Below are positions 11,161 through 22,559 of a DNA stretch of 64,000 nucleotides, piece by piece (position 1 is the first letter of the stretch; every line of letters starts with the position of its first letter). The notes under the pieces are model-generated. The model ran no database searches. It saw only the letters and a program-made list of their open reading frames with translations, and was not told the origin of the DNA. A program made the position numbers and the translations under genes. Source of the DNA: Torymus aiolomorphi (taxonomy: Eukaryota > Arthropoda > Insecta > Hymenoptera > Torymidae); the NCBI GenBank assembly GCA_036365515.1, contig CM070873.1:26208585-26272584 (forward strand), written 5' to 3'.

Positions 11161-11759
11161 TGAATAAATGTCAGATTATAGAAAATAATTTAAAAAGTAT
11201 TAATAAACGTAAAGTAATATTAAAAAATGTGCGAAAATGTGGAAATTTTTAAAATCGTTTGTAATGTGTAATAATATGACAAAATATGGCTAAATGTAAC
11301 CAAATGTTATCAACTGTGAAGAAACTGTCAGTAAATATACGGTTTTATAAAAAATTATGTTGACAAAGATGAATAAATCGCCGCCTCCTATTCAGATAAT
11401 GCCATCTTCCGCGCCAACTTTATATGATCCCAACTTAAAACTCAATACAATATAATGCCAAGCTCCCGCCACGTACATATAATCCCAACTCGCGCGCCAG
11501 TGCGATATGATTTCTATTCACCAGTCAGTAAAATTAAAACTTAAATATATTAAAACTTAAAATGTACATACTTCATGGGATATTTATTTAAAAGTATATC
11601 TGTACATGAAAGGGTGCAGACAACCAGTACACAAATATATGAAAACTTAAACCTGAATTGGGTGAGGGAAGCGAGCTTTACGTAAAATCGTAGATGCACG
11701 GACTCCCGGGCAGATGACAAACGCCTCAATAAAGTAAAAAACTCAAGCCCAAAAATATG

Positions 11760-12640
11760 CAGCGAGACTGGCGAGTTTAACTTAGACGAGTATTCGAGTA
11801 TTCAGCGTGTGTAAGTGTAAAGTGTCGCAGGGCCTAAACAGCCTGACTTGTGTATAGGTGATCGCAGATGTACGAGACTTGCTTAAGCTCGCTCTTGCTA
11901 TATCTGGGCAGGACAATTACGCTGATCAGTTGTTGCTGGCGGCGGCTAATTCTGACAAAAGCCTTTACATTTTCGACCATCGACTACTTATCTGCGGTTA
12001 CCTTATTTCATTCACTGTTTTCTTTCCGCTTTTTTTCGTGTCGTTTTTTGACCTACTATGAATTTTTGTCATTTTAATATTTTTAAGATTTTAGAATTAA
12101 CTACTCAAAGAAATATATTGAATTTTTAGAGCTTTGGCCCATAACTGCATAAATTAGGCCCCGTCCCATAAAAAACCATCAAATATTGGCTTTACAAAGT
12201 TACAACAAAGTAAAAAAAACTGTATATATTTATCAAAAACCATTATTTAAATCAAAATTAAATAAAACTTTTAAAAGGGCCTGCTGAGCCAGTTAGATCC
12301 CAATTTTGTTTCTCTTTCCTGAAACATAAAATAGTGTATTGTGTACCAAGAGCGTAAAGTAGGCCTTTTTAGATCGAGTATGGATATATGTGTGAACCGA
12401 AGGTGATCTAGCACGAGTCGAAGGCGAGTCAAAAAACCCACTTAGCCTTTGGTGCACACGATATTTTTCGTGACACAGGTTTGGATTCCTGTTACGGTAC
12501 TTTCGTGCCCGCTACGTCTACTTTGGGTTCAAAAAGCACGAAAATCTTTCCTGATACAAAAAAATAAGTTTTTACAGTTAAATATAATTACACTAATCAA
12601 TTAAAAGCTCAAACCTCTATTCGGCGGGTGTCAATTTGTA
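11760..12640. other. insert in the degenerate array, no gene recognised
   Basis: A balanced-composition stretch at 11840-11990 gives an open frame (ATG at 11858) that reads like protein in its first 45 residues and then turns into T-rich non-coding sequence. No family was recognised. The rest is AT-rich. Confidence 0.3.
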
Positions 12641-13116
12641 CTCAAATATATTAAAACTTAAAACCTAAATACGTCGGGGAGGTGAGTTTTACGTAAAAGT
12701 ATACCTGCACGTAAACGCAGGCAGATGACTAGAACAAATCAATTATAAACTTAAATCTGAATCGCCAAGGAAGGCGAGCTTTACGTAAAATTGTATCTGC
12801 TCGTGAACGTGGACAGTGTTAAAAAGACACAGTCTTGAAACCACGGAAAAGAGAGTTTTGCGTAAAAATGTATTTATTCGTAAAAGTGGAAAAGCTATAA
12901 ATACCTCAATAAAATAGAAAAATCAAACGCATAAGAGGCTTAGGAGGTGAGTTTTGCGAAAAAATTTTCCTATATTCACGAGCATAACAAAGTTACTTGA
13001 ATGAATTAACATGGGAACGCGGGTAGACGATAAACGCCTCAACAAACTAAACATTTTACATAAAAGTGTACTGTTTGTTACGCGGGAGCTATCGCAACTT
13101 TTAATAATAAAATATG

Positions 13117-13190
13117 ACGGACCTTCATGGGCTTGAACCAGAGCCGCAGACTCGCGAGTCAGAAATGCTATCATCCTAGCCACGGTTGTC
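13117..13190 (-). ncRNA. tRNA-like sequence (pseudo-tRNA or SINE head)
   Basis: On the minus strand an A-box-like TGGCTAGGATGATAGCA (13166-13182) is followed by GACTCGCGAGTC in the anticodon-arm position and the B box GGTTCAAGCCC (13129-13139). The terminal arms do not pair well, so this is a decayed tRNA or a tRNA-derived SINE head. Confidence 0.55.
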
Positions 13191-13847
13191 ACCGCTTGGC
13201 TTTCTACTAATCGGGGTCATATTGTAATTGGACGCCTTGCTTATTTCGTTCTTCTATATTCCTACGTGTATCCACACGTAACAGTACCTACACATAAACG
13301 AAGGCAGGCAATAAACGCCTTAATAAAATACAAATTTTACATAAGAGTGTACCTACGAGTAAACGAAGGCAGGCGATAACACTATTTAGCGGTAAAAATA
13401 GCATATTACGTAACTAGGGGGGTTAAGAGTTGGTCCCCAAATAAGGGCCCCAGAATAAGGCCACAGACAAAGACGCGCGCACTTGCAAATACTTTTGCGA
13501 TCGCGAAGGCAGCCACGAGCCCTCGTATGGATCCCCGCAGGCTCACGTAAGAACATGCGCTTGTGTGTACAGAGCCATTGCGGACAGAGCCATGCGCGCC
13601 CGCGCTCGAGCGTATATGAGCAATTCTTAGGATTTTCTACAGAACAGTGGGTCACAGAAAACCAAGAATAAATATAAGAGGGAAAGCCTTGAAAGTATTC
13701 ACATTCTAAGAAATCGGAATAATGTAAATTTAATGATAGAGTCAAGTAAATTAGATAACATTTATCATTCTTTATTAATTTAAGTGAGAATGGAAAGTTG
13801 GAGAGGGGAACGTGGATGGTGGTGGGGGTAAGGGAAAAGAAGAGGGT

Positions 13848-13925
13848 ATGGGGGTATATAAGGAGGTGTATCGCGGGTTTCATTTCAGTCCCTGAGGAGG
13901 AGCCGGAGCGGGCTCGAAACGTTGG
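13848..13925 (+). ncRNA. hammerhead-ribozyme-like core motif
   Basis: CTGAGGA (13892-13898) matches the hammerhead CUGANGA core. It is followed by a five-pair stem GAGCC/GGCTC (13900-13904 with 13911-13915) closed by a six-base loop, then GAAAC (13916-13920). Such motifs are known in Penelope-like elements and other retroelements. I could not confidently place stem I or the cleavage site, and a TATATAAGG box lies just upstream (about 13855). Confidence 0.4.
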
Positions 13926-13994
13926 GCAATTTGGTGGTGGGGGGCAGTCAGATCGTCCTTTACTAACAAAGTTTTTTCCAGGTTTTAATTAAGT

Positions 13995-15045
13995 TTTTAT
14001 TTCAAATTCTGCGGGGGTGATTATAAAGAAGGGCAATCTGACTGCCATAAATATTAATTATTTTAATTTAATTTGTAAGACTGTAAGACCGATGGAAAAA
14101 TTCTTATCAATCTATTAGTTAAAAGTAGTAGATTGAGTCATCATTCGATGATGGAATGATGTCTCAATTGCGACAGATATTTAATTAAGCACAGGTGTTT
14201 ATCGAAGAATTCTCTAAATCTAATAGATATGACTAAAAAGTAAAAAACAACGGAAAAATATTAGTGTGACGTCACACTTTTATCAGTGCAGATATATTAA
14301 TTTTCATAAAAAGACGGACATTCAAAAATGATCCACTTATTTTAAAAGAATTTTCACTAATTTCAATTAATAACTGTGAAAATATTCGAAAACCTTTTGG
14401 CTATGCCGTTTTTATAAAAAATTCTATCCTAGAAAATAATGTATGCAAAAATTTTATGATAAATTTTTTGAACAGCAAATAAGTGTTACTGGATTTTTCA
14501 TAAATGATAGTATATTAATATTTATTTACAATAAACCCTTCCACTGAAGCTGTTTTAGTATACTATACTTATTGTTCTATACCACACACGACTCCCTGTT
14601 GAAATTTTTCTTACTTCGTTGCCATCAGGGCACAAAGACAGCTCATCGCTCCTTTGCCCTGGGCCTTGCTTTTTATAAGATCCTCTCGATCGCCGCTCCC
14701 GTGTCCTATGCAGCAGTTATTATAACTGCTTCGTCGGAATCACTAGCGACAGAGTTTGTATTTTTGACCGGACTATTAAGGTATCAGTAACAGGGATCAA
14801 TATTGTCCTCCTCATATGTACAACAAACTATCAAGTTTTTCATACGGTATTTCGTATTTTTTCAGTATTATAACGAGGCTTCTCAAACAAGGCAGGTTGA
14901 ATAGCAGCTGAATGAGATTTTGATTACATGTATGGTCCCTCAAAAGAGCCAAGGTGAGGAGCTCAAGTTTCTGACAATTTTTGGCTATATCAACTATGAA
15001 CTAGGTCTTTAGCCGTCTGCATTCAATTTTCAGGATTAGGGATCG
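13995..15045. other. intergenic, no gene recognised
   Basis: AT-rich apart from a more balanced patch at 14570-14790, which has short open frames on both strands but no recognisable motif. Confidence 0.35.
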
Positions 15046-17596
15046 TACACGGAAAGACATTTCTCCCGAAAAAACGTGAACTATAGTTAGTACGTACAAA
15101 AGCGATACCTTGTGGCTGAAAATACACGTACCACTATCAGTTTAATCAGTAACAAGTATATGAATTTAAAGAGATTAAGTGAGTATTAGAATTTATGAAG
15201 TAAAGTAAGCGATTTTAGTCTACGTGGTACCCGTTTTTCCTGTACCAACGTAGGTAGTGAACTTTTAGGTGGTACGTACTTCTAATTTCGGTAAAAGGTA
15301 CAGTTTTTTTCAGGGATCAAGTACAACATACATAAATATGAGTTTTGTGAACGTTATATTTAATTGTATATGTGTGTACGTAATTTTAATTATTAAAGTA
15401 GCATGAATATAAACTAAATGTTTTTTTTTTAATTTTACAATATGTAGACATATAAAAACAAAGTAAGTTATAAAAACATAACACATCGCATTAAACATTT
15501 TTTGTAAGTAATAAAAAAAACTATCTTGATGTACTGATATACTTAAGTATAAATTAAATAGTAAATTTAATTAATATAGTATTATAGTAAGGAATTGTTA
15601 ACATTGTGAAGGTTAAAAAGTACATATTATTTTTATATACAAAACTTTTTTTTATTTTAATTATAATTATATAATTATAATTAATTATTTACACTAACAT
15701 TAAACAGCATGCAAATATTAAATAAAAATATTTATTTATTTATGAATTATTCTTATATAATACATCTCGTTGCAATGTATGAATTATTGCTCTTTTTTAT
15801 TAATAAACATGGAGTTCTGGATGGTAAAGATTCATACGCAACAATTTTTTTGTTCGTATCAGCTATAACACTATATCCATAGTAATGATTGTTAAACCCA
15901 ATAAGTTTATACGGTGTGTAAGTAAAATAAACAATATCATCTACTAAAAACACTTCACTGATTTGTCCAAATTGTGGTCCACTCTCACAAATTTTAGCTA
16001 CAATTATTACGCCAGACTCATAAGTAACATCATTAACCATAATTTTACTAAATTGTTTACATACTTTAGCAGATGGAAAATGAATGTTAACAACGTCATT
16101 TTTAACTTCATTACTGCAACTAATATTAAGTTTTCTGTATTTCTTATATCGGAGGTGCATTAAACTTAAGTTATATCTTGTAGCGATAGATTTTAATATA
16201 AATTTGTTTGAGGATGACGACTGAACGATTGATTTTATTTCTGTGTGCTTGGACTCAAAACGTAAAGTCGAGATATTTGTTACCGGACCATTCTGCTTCA
16301 TTATTCTGACGTAGTGAGTTAAAAAGTGGAATTTGGCTTTTAAATCACCAAATAGCTTTTTATATAACTGATGATGTTCATCGATTAGTATCTGTAAGTG
16401 AAGAAGATAAGAAGCTAGTATTTCTGGAGATGTTACGATGTTAAGAATTTCTCTCAATTTAATGTATAGCAACCAAATTTCTATATTATCTGGTACAAAT
16501 TCTCCCACCATAAATCCAAAGTATCGTGTGAAAAACAACATTTCTGACGCAGACATTTTCAATCGGCCTTGTGATTTAACATAATCTAAAGAAATAGGAA
16601 GGGGTACATTTGATGATTCGAATGCAAAATCTATTGTTTTTAAACAATTATTCAGTGCTTTGATAGAAAAATATTTTTCTTCTACTAATTTTAATACTAT
16701 TTTCGTTATTACATAATTTGAAACTCCTTCCATAACATCGTGCATTAAATCTACTGTCGCATTTTCTATTACGTGGAAACGTTTTAGTTCATTAAATATA
16801 CATGGCTCCTTAATACCAGTTTTCTTATAATAATCAATATTTGTTATATCTGCATCATATTTTTCTATCGTTCGTATTAAATTTTCATCTTCTGAAGTTA
16901 AATCTTTTATTTGCTGTGGACTGGCATAACAAATTCGGCAAGAATACGTGGATGCAAACGACTCGACGAAACCCAACATACTATTTAACCCTAAGTTATC
17001 TCCTAATATTAAATTAATTAAATATGTTTATTTTTTTGCATTTTCAAGGCAAAAAAATTTACAAAAAATACCCCAAAAATTAATTTATTACAATTACAAT
17101 TACGTAAATAATGCACGCAATTATTATTATGCACAGTGACTAAAAGCTATTTAAATGAAATAAATACTAAACTACCTTTCTTTTTAGTTTTCGTGGAAGC
17201 TCCTCTTGTAATTTCAGATTCATGAAGTCCAATATTTACTAATTTATCTCTAAAAGTTGAGTAGGCAGTATATAAAAATCCAGTAGCATGTTTTTTCTTT
17301 CTTTTAGATTCTTCTTTAGAATCCACGTAATATCCTGGCGTGTAGTAAAGATCCAAGCAAGTTTCAGATTTGAACAAATATTTTATACGGTTTCTTAATT
17401 GTAAAAATTTATCTTTATTTAACCTAAAACAATTATAATATATATTATTAAACAAATGCGCAATAAAATGGTCTTAGTATCAAATGAAACAAAATTTTTT
17501 TAAATTTGTAAAAATATTATTTAGTTTTTAATAAAAGATGGTACTTTTAATGAATGCATAGTCAGTCCAAATCTACAATTTTTACTCAAATAAATT

Positions 17597-18003
17597 ATCC
17601 CTATCAGCACCGAAAGTTCGCAGAATAGCCAGGGAACATTCGGTAGCGAACATGCGAACGTTCGTTGGCAATGTCGTCTGAACAATGAATGAACGTTCGC
17701 GCGATGTTCGATTTACGTTAAAATTTATAAAAATGTATATTTTGCAATATCTTGAAAACGATTACACCTCGAACATACGTCAAATTTATATAGAACATGC
17801 GATAGTTTTAAAATTCACCATTAAACTTTAATTTGTTAAACAAATAATTATTAAGAAAATAAGTGGGCTCTTACCAAAAAAATCGAACATCGCGCGAACG
17901 TTGATCATTCAGTGTTCACACGACATTGCCAGCGAACGTTCGCATGTTCGTTACCGAATGTTCCCTGGCTATTCTGTGAACTTTCAGTGCTGCTGATAGG
18001 GAT
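17597..18003. mobile_element. palindromic MITE rich in GAACGTTCG motifs
   Basis: The inverted arms begin ATCCCTATCAGC (17597) and end GCTGATAGGGAT (18003), with only about 140 bases of less symmetric centre. Each arm has repeated GAACGTTCG/CGAACATGCGAACG motifs. No target duplication is certain. It lies in the intron between exons 2 and 3 of the transposase. Confidence 0.75.
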
Positions 18004-18520
18004 CTTTAAGAAATATAAAAATGAAGAAAAATAATTTTTTCGACCTATGTAACTTTTTCTATAGAGTAACGTTTTAAAAAGTAGTAAAAACCAGAGGCTA
18101 GCAAACATGTTACCTTTGAAGAACCATTTCAAATAGGACTATGAATATGGATAATTTAAATATTTTTGTTCGAAGACTATAAAAGACTATAAAGACTAAA
18201 AGTGCTATTTAGAGTTCAGTATCAAATAGGAAAAAAGAAAAGATAGAATGATAATCTTCGAAGAAACATTTGAATTTTACAGATTATTAGTGCTATCTTA
18301 AATGGTTATCTGCAGGAGACATTTTTGCTAAGCTTTTGTTTTTACTACTTTTTAAACTATAACTGTACAAACATTGAGTAAAGTAAGCAAAAAAATAGCC
18401 TACTTTAAATGTACACTGTAAATTACAGAATTTTTTTACTGATTTTTCTGATTGGACTCGACCCTTCAGTTTTATTAAGAATTTTTATGAAATAATTCAG
18501 TATGACTGAACTTCTATCAC

Positions 18521-19714
18521 TGACAAGGAGAGTCCGTAATTTTCGGGTCATGGATTTCGCCGAAATCTTTTTTACAGCTTCCTTGACCAAAATAAGGAGA
18601 CACGTGTCTTAGGATTTAGTCCCATAGGCCTTTGATTCTTTTATAATGAATTAACTATATACATTTAAATAATTAATAAATCTGAAAATTTGGGCTTCGA
18701 TACCGAAACACTTCACACTCTTGTTTTCTCTCAAATTCTCATTCGTATAACTAAATCTAAATATTTTAAAGTTAGTTAAACTAATACAGTTAGAAAAAAA
18801 TAATTTCCAAAGCTTGCGTTGAGACATAAGTGAAAATGTCAAAATCCTCTCATCGCAAACCTGAAATATGAAAATTTTGAAAAATCACCTTTTAAAATCT
18901 ATACTAGAGACTTGAAAATTTTTTCTATATTATAATTCACTGAAAGGAATCTGGAAAAAAATAGTCCAAGCTTGTACGAAGCCTTGGACAGAAATAAGGA
19001 AAAATAATATTTTTGAAATTTTGTGAACTGGTTCAAAATCTTTTCAATCAGTAATTTCTGATAAATTCTTCTTCGTTTGATAAAAACTAATTATTTTAAA
19101 GTTATTTTCATTACGTCTAAAATAACTTTAAAATGATTAGTTTTTATCAAACGAAGAAGAATTTATCAGAAATTACTGATTGAAAAGATTTTGAACCGGT
19201 TCACAAAATTTAAAAAATATTATTTTTCCTTATTTCTGTCCAAGGCTTCGTACAAGCTTGGACTATTTTTTTCCAGATTCCTTTCAGTGAATTATAATAT
19301 AGAAAAAATTTTCAAGTCTCTATCTAGTATAGATTTTAAAAGGTGATTTTTCAAAATTTTCATATTTCAGGTTTGCGATGAGAGGATTTTGACATTTTCA
19401 CTTATGTCTCAATGCAAGCTTTGGAAATTATTTTTTTCTAACTGTATTAGTTTAACTAACTTTAAAATACTTAGATTTAGTTATACGAATGAGAATTTGA
19501 GAGAAAACAAGAGTGTGAAGTGTTTCGGTATCGAAGCCCAAATTTTCAGATTTATTATTAATTATTTAAATGTATATAGTTAATTCATTATAAAAGAATC
19601 AAAGGCCTATGGGACTAAACCCTGAGACACGTGTCTCCTTATTTTGGTCAAGGAAGCTGTAAAAAAGATTTCAGCCAAATCCATGACCCGCAAGTTACGG
19701 ACTCTCCTTGTGAG
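18521..19714. mobile_element. 1.2 kb near-perfect palindrome, ACAAGGAGA-terminus family
   Basis: The ends read CTGACAAGGAGAGTCCG (18521) and its near-complement (ending about 19714). The arms pair almost without gaps and meet at about 19100-19120. The same open frame appears in both arms (18651-18842 minus, 19389-19583 plus), which is a consequence of the palindrome and not a gene. Arm identity is high, so the element is young or maintained by conversion. Confidence 0.85.
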
Positions 19715-21519
19715 ATAAATAAATATTATTTAAAAATATTTGAAAAAGTAAGGCTGACTTACAAAACAAAATGTTCTAAAACATTATTTTCTTACGATAA
19801 TGGCATTGCAGACTTTAAACTTTCTAGCATCTCATTCTCTATAATGAGCTTACATAAATCTTTTCGAAGAACTGTGTTATTAGTTTTGTAGTGGTATAAG
19901 ATCAATTTTCCTATCATCGAATTGCTTAGTAATTTAAACAACGACATGTTTTGTTCAACTGGAAAGGATTTTACAGAATATATACAATGTGTAATTAACA
20001 AGAATTTTTATAAATCAAGTAAAGGTTATGAAAAAGTATCAATATATACTTTCAGAATATGATTCTTCAATTGTAAGTAGTGACGATATTTTTTCAGAAC
20101 AAAATAACACTTCCACAGTATCATCGATAATGTTAGAGAGTGAAGCATTATTTGATCCACTATTAGGATTACAGTCTAAATGAAGTGTCACTGTTTCATT
20201 AATTAAGTCATTTAAGTTCTCACTATTACTTTGAATAATATTTGGTGACGTATTTTCTTTATTCGTGCCTACTAAATTAATTGCAACTGCATTTGCACTA
20301 GGGCTAGTTTGGACACAATCACCGCTCATTAAGTAACTTCGGTACTTATTCTTAAATTCATCCCTCGCTTTGTTTTCCCCATCAGGGAATATATTATCTA
20401 TTGCATTTTCAGTTAACGCATGGAAAACAGATTCATCAACTTCACAAACTAAAATAAACAGATTTTGTACACGATAAATAAAATACACCAATTCAGAATT
20501 CATATTTAAACTAAAAGTAAAAAGAATTACAATTTTTTTACTATTATTTGTATTAATAACCTTTTCGGTAAATCAAATAAAATTTGAGAAATTTTCAGAA
20601 GATTATAAAAATTGAAAAAGTAGAATAAGTTAAAAACATATATTTCTATTGAAAACATTCTGAGTTAAAACTTCATATTCATTTAAAGTAAAGAAAAAGT
20701 AAATAATCAAGAAAGGATTTTACTTCAATAAAAACTGCAAAAATAATCTTATTTTTACTAATTTACAATTCCGTGTTGTAGTTGAGACCTTCTGTTTATG
20801 TACAAAGAATCTTGGTGGACTTCGAAGCCACTTTTAATAAAAATACCAAGTTATCTTTATACGTTAACCATAATAATTTATACGTAAATCAATTTTAATT
20901 TCAGAGGACTCAACTAAATTAACTCACATAAAAATTTTAACCTATATATAACTTCCAATATAAAATGATTTGTAAATATTTAAAACATGTATACAAACTT
21001 CTAACCTATAAATTTATGCTAGATAAAAATAACCTATACTAATTAATTAAAATAATATATATTTTTATTTGTACTTACACTTAAATAAATTTACTAAGTG
21101 GTTCAAATTCCATTTCTTTAGTATTTCTTGAACGAAATTATCCATAATTTCACATTCACGCATGCTTCCTAAAATGTATTAATTATACTACTGTTTCACA
21201 GTTTTTCGTGCACTAACATTGGTACGGGAAAAACGGGTATCATGGGTCGGTTTTAAATAGTCACGGTGCATATATGAAAGGAACGCAGTAGTTGTTATAG
21301 ATGTTCTCATTAGGGTACATCTAAAACAAATGCTTATATACATTAAAACAGTGATGGTATCAAAATTTATGGTGCTTTTATTTTTAAGTAGGTTTTTTTT
21401 TTCGGGAGAAACGTCTTTCCGTGTAGGTTCTTCAGCTTACTCAAGTGTTGAAAATTGTATGCGATCCGTGAACATGAATTGTAGTTTAGCTCGACGAGCG
21501 ACTCCGCAAGTTTATCCGC

Positions 21520-22133
21520 TAACCCAGCGGTGAGTTCCAAATCTGGACGGGATATTATATGCAGGATCTCCAGCTGACCAGGATCGAGGTGATCGAAGAC
21601 GCTGGCCTTGCAGGGAGCGGCAAAAATCTCTAGTCAGCGCAATCGCTTGTTCCTGCAAAACAGTTCGCTAAACTCACTGTCTTCTTGGTTCGAGTAGTCG
21701 GTCAAGTTCAGCGCCTCAAGGTCGCTGCAGGCGAACCAGACCTCGGCATCTAGCACTTGGATTCCTGCGTTCAGACGTTTTAGCTTCGGGCAGTACAAAA
21801 GTAAATATGCTTCTGGAAGATGATCTCTTCGAGGTAGTGGCCTCGTCGTTGGAGGATCTTCTCCAGAATGTTCTTGTTCTTCTCGTGAGTGTTGCCGAGC
21901 AGGGGTGGAAAGTTATTCGGGTCCCGGCTTATTGTCAGATGCTTGGAGTGCAAGCACCAACTGGCTTTGCTGACGTTACGCTAGCGTTTGCAGACGCTTT
22001 CGATGCACACTCTGTCGCGGTAGGGCAGTTTGTAGAATATTATACAGAGACTGTCCTCGTCCAGGTCGTTGATGGTAACCTCACTCTCTGTAGCAGCTGC
22101 GCTCGATGTGGAAATGCGTTTTTCAGCTTCCAT
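21520..22133 (-). pseudogene. F-box (F-box/LRR-like) gene remnant
   Basis: From an ATG at 22133 the minus strand reads INDLDEDSLCIIFYKLPYRD then RVCIESVCKR, a clear F-box (the Skp1-binding motif of SCF ubiquitin ligases). A stop follows directly (TAG in place of the usual tryptophan context). Recognisable sequence continues in shifted frames: SRDPNNFPPLLGNTHEKNKN, ILEKILQRRGHYLEEIIF, CPKLKRLNAGIQVLDAEVWF and LDPGQLEILHIISRPDLELT, the last parts like leucine-rich repeats. Base composition is much higher in GC than the surroundings, as for the P450 exons 1-3. Several frame breaks make it a pseudogene. It lies just outside the 6.4 kb transposon, so it is probably host DNA. Confidence 0.7.
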
Positions 22134-22419
22134 CTTCAGTATTTTTGAATATTTTCGTTTAAAATTAGAACAGAAAGTGTGGAGAGTCAAAAATTTGGTA
22201 TGAACAGTTTAGGTCGGAGGCCAAGCCAAGAATGACTAATGTAGTTGGGCTGCAGCGACATCTAAAAGATTTTAGGCTGCGCTAGGCAAGCGCGAGTATA
22301 GTGCGAGCCTACTGTACTTTATTTCGCCAAAAGAGCCATTTTATGAATAAAAGATCCTTTCAACTATATTCGAAAAATGCAAATCAATAAAGATATGATT
22401 TTTGGAAGTTTTTTTACAT

Positions 22420-22543
22420 GGCATGGTGTGGTTTATACACATAATAATTGTACACATATTTATATGTTATAGATATATGCCAATGCTAAAGTGTGCACAA
22501 TAAATAAATGCACAATTCTTATGTGCATATACCACACCATGCC
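22420..22543. mobile_element. 124-bp hAT-like MITE with GTGCAC motifs
   Basis: The ends are GGCATGGTGTGGT (22420) and ACCACACCATGCC (ending 22543). The identical 8-bp TTTTACAT flanks both sides (22412-22419 and 22544-22551), as expected for hAT-type insertions. The interior has several TGTGCACAATAAAT-like motifs shared with 58834-60895. Confidence 0.85.
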
Positions 22544-22559
22544 TTTTACATGTCTATGC

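Larger units (their letters stand above)
11535..13375. repeat. degenerate tandem repeat (GAGCTTTACGTAAAA family)
   Basis: About nine diverged copies of a unit of roughly 90-110 bp share GGCGAGCTTTACGTAAAA, GTATACCTGCACGTAAACG and GGCAGATGACAAACGCCTCA. They are seen around 11550, 11650, 12655, 12755, 12840, 12945, 13030, 13290 and 13345. The array is interrupted by about 900 bases of other DNA (11760-12640). Old satellite or repeated element tails are both possible. Confidence 0.5.
15753..21163 (-). pseudogene. transposase gene with SAM-like N-terminus, middle part deleted
   Basis: Four exons are inferred on the minus strand: 21163-21079 (donor GTAAGTAC), 20448 to about 20050, 17423-17176, and 17002-15753. 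Exons 1 and 2 join in phase (NHLVNLFK to FCEVDESVFHALTENAIDNI), giving a SAM-like domain as in insect transposase proteins of this type. Exon 4 begins DNLGLNSMLGFVESF, then cysteines CRICYAS, HVIENATVDLMHDVMEGVSN, and a long C-terminal part with LKAKFHFLTHYVRIMKQNGP and LRFESKHTEIKS. These are hallmarks of a family widespread in insects. About 300 residues normally found between exons 3 and 4 are absent (only about 170 bases separate them), so it is probably inactive. The last exon is intact over 408 codons, suggesting fairly recent activity. Confidence 0.75.
15048..21423. mobile_element. 6.4 kb CACGGARA-terminus DNA transposon, internally deleted
   Basis: The inverted ends start CACGGAAAGACATTTCTCCC at 15048 and end with a near-identical complement at 21423. 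The dinucleotide TA flanks both (15046-15047 and 21424-21425). A subterminal inverted block (TACCCGTTTTTCC..GTACCAA at about 15228 and its complement about 21217-21240) confirms that the ends belong together. It contains a four-exon transposase gene on the minus strand and two palindromic inserts. The 5' six bases match the ends of the two small tRNA-module elements, so it may be their source of transposase. Confidence 0.8.

Noticed and set aside
17905..18132. 75-residue minus-strand open frame
   Set aside because: Ends inside the palindromic MITE and shows no motif.
18651..19583. Two nearly identical 63-64-residue open frames on opposite strands
   Set aside because: They are the two arms of one palindrome, with no motif or gene structure.
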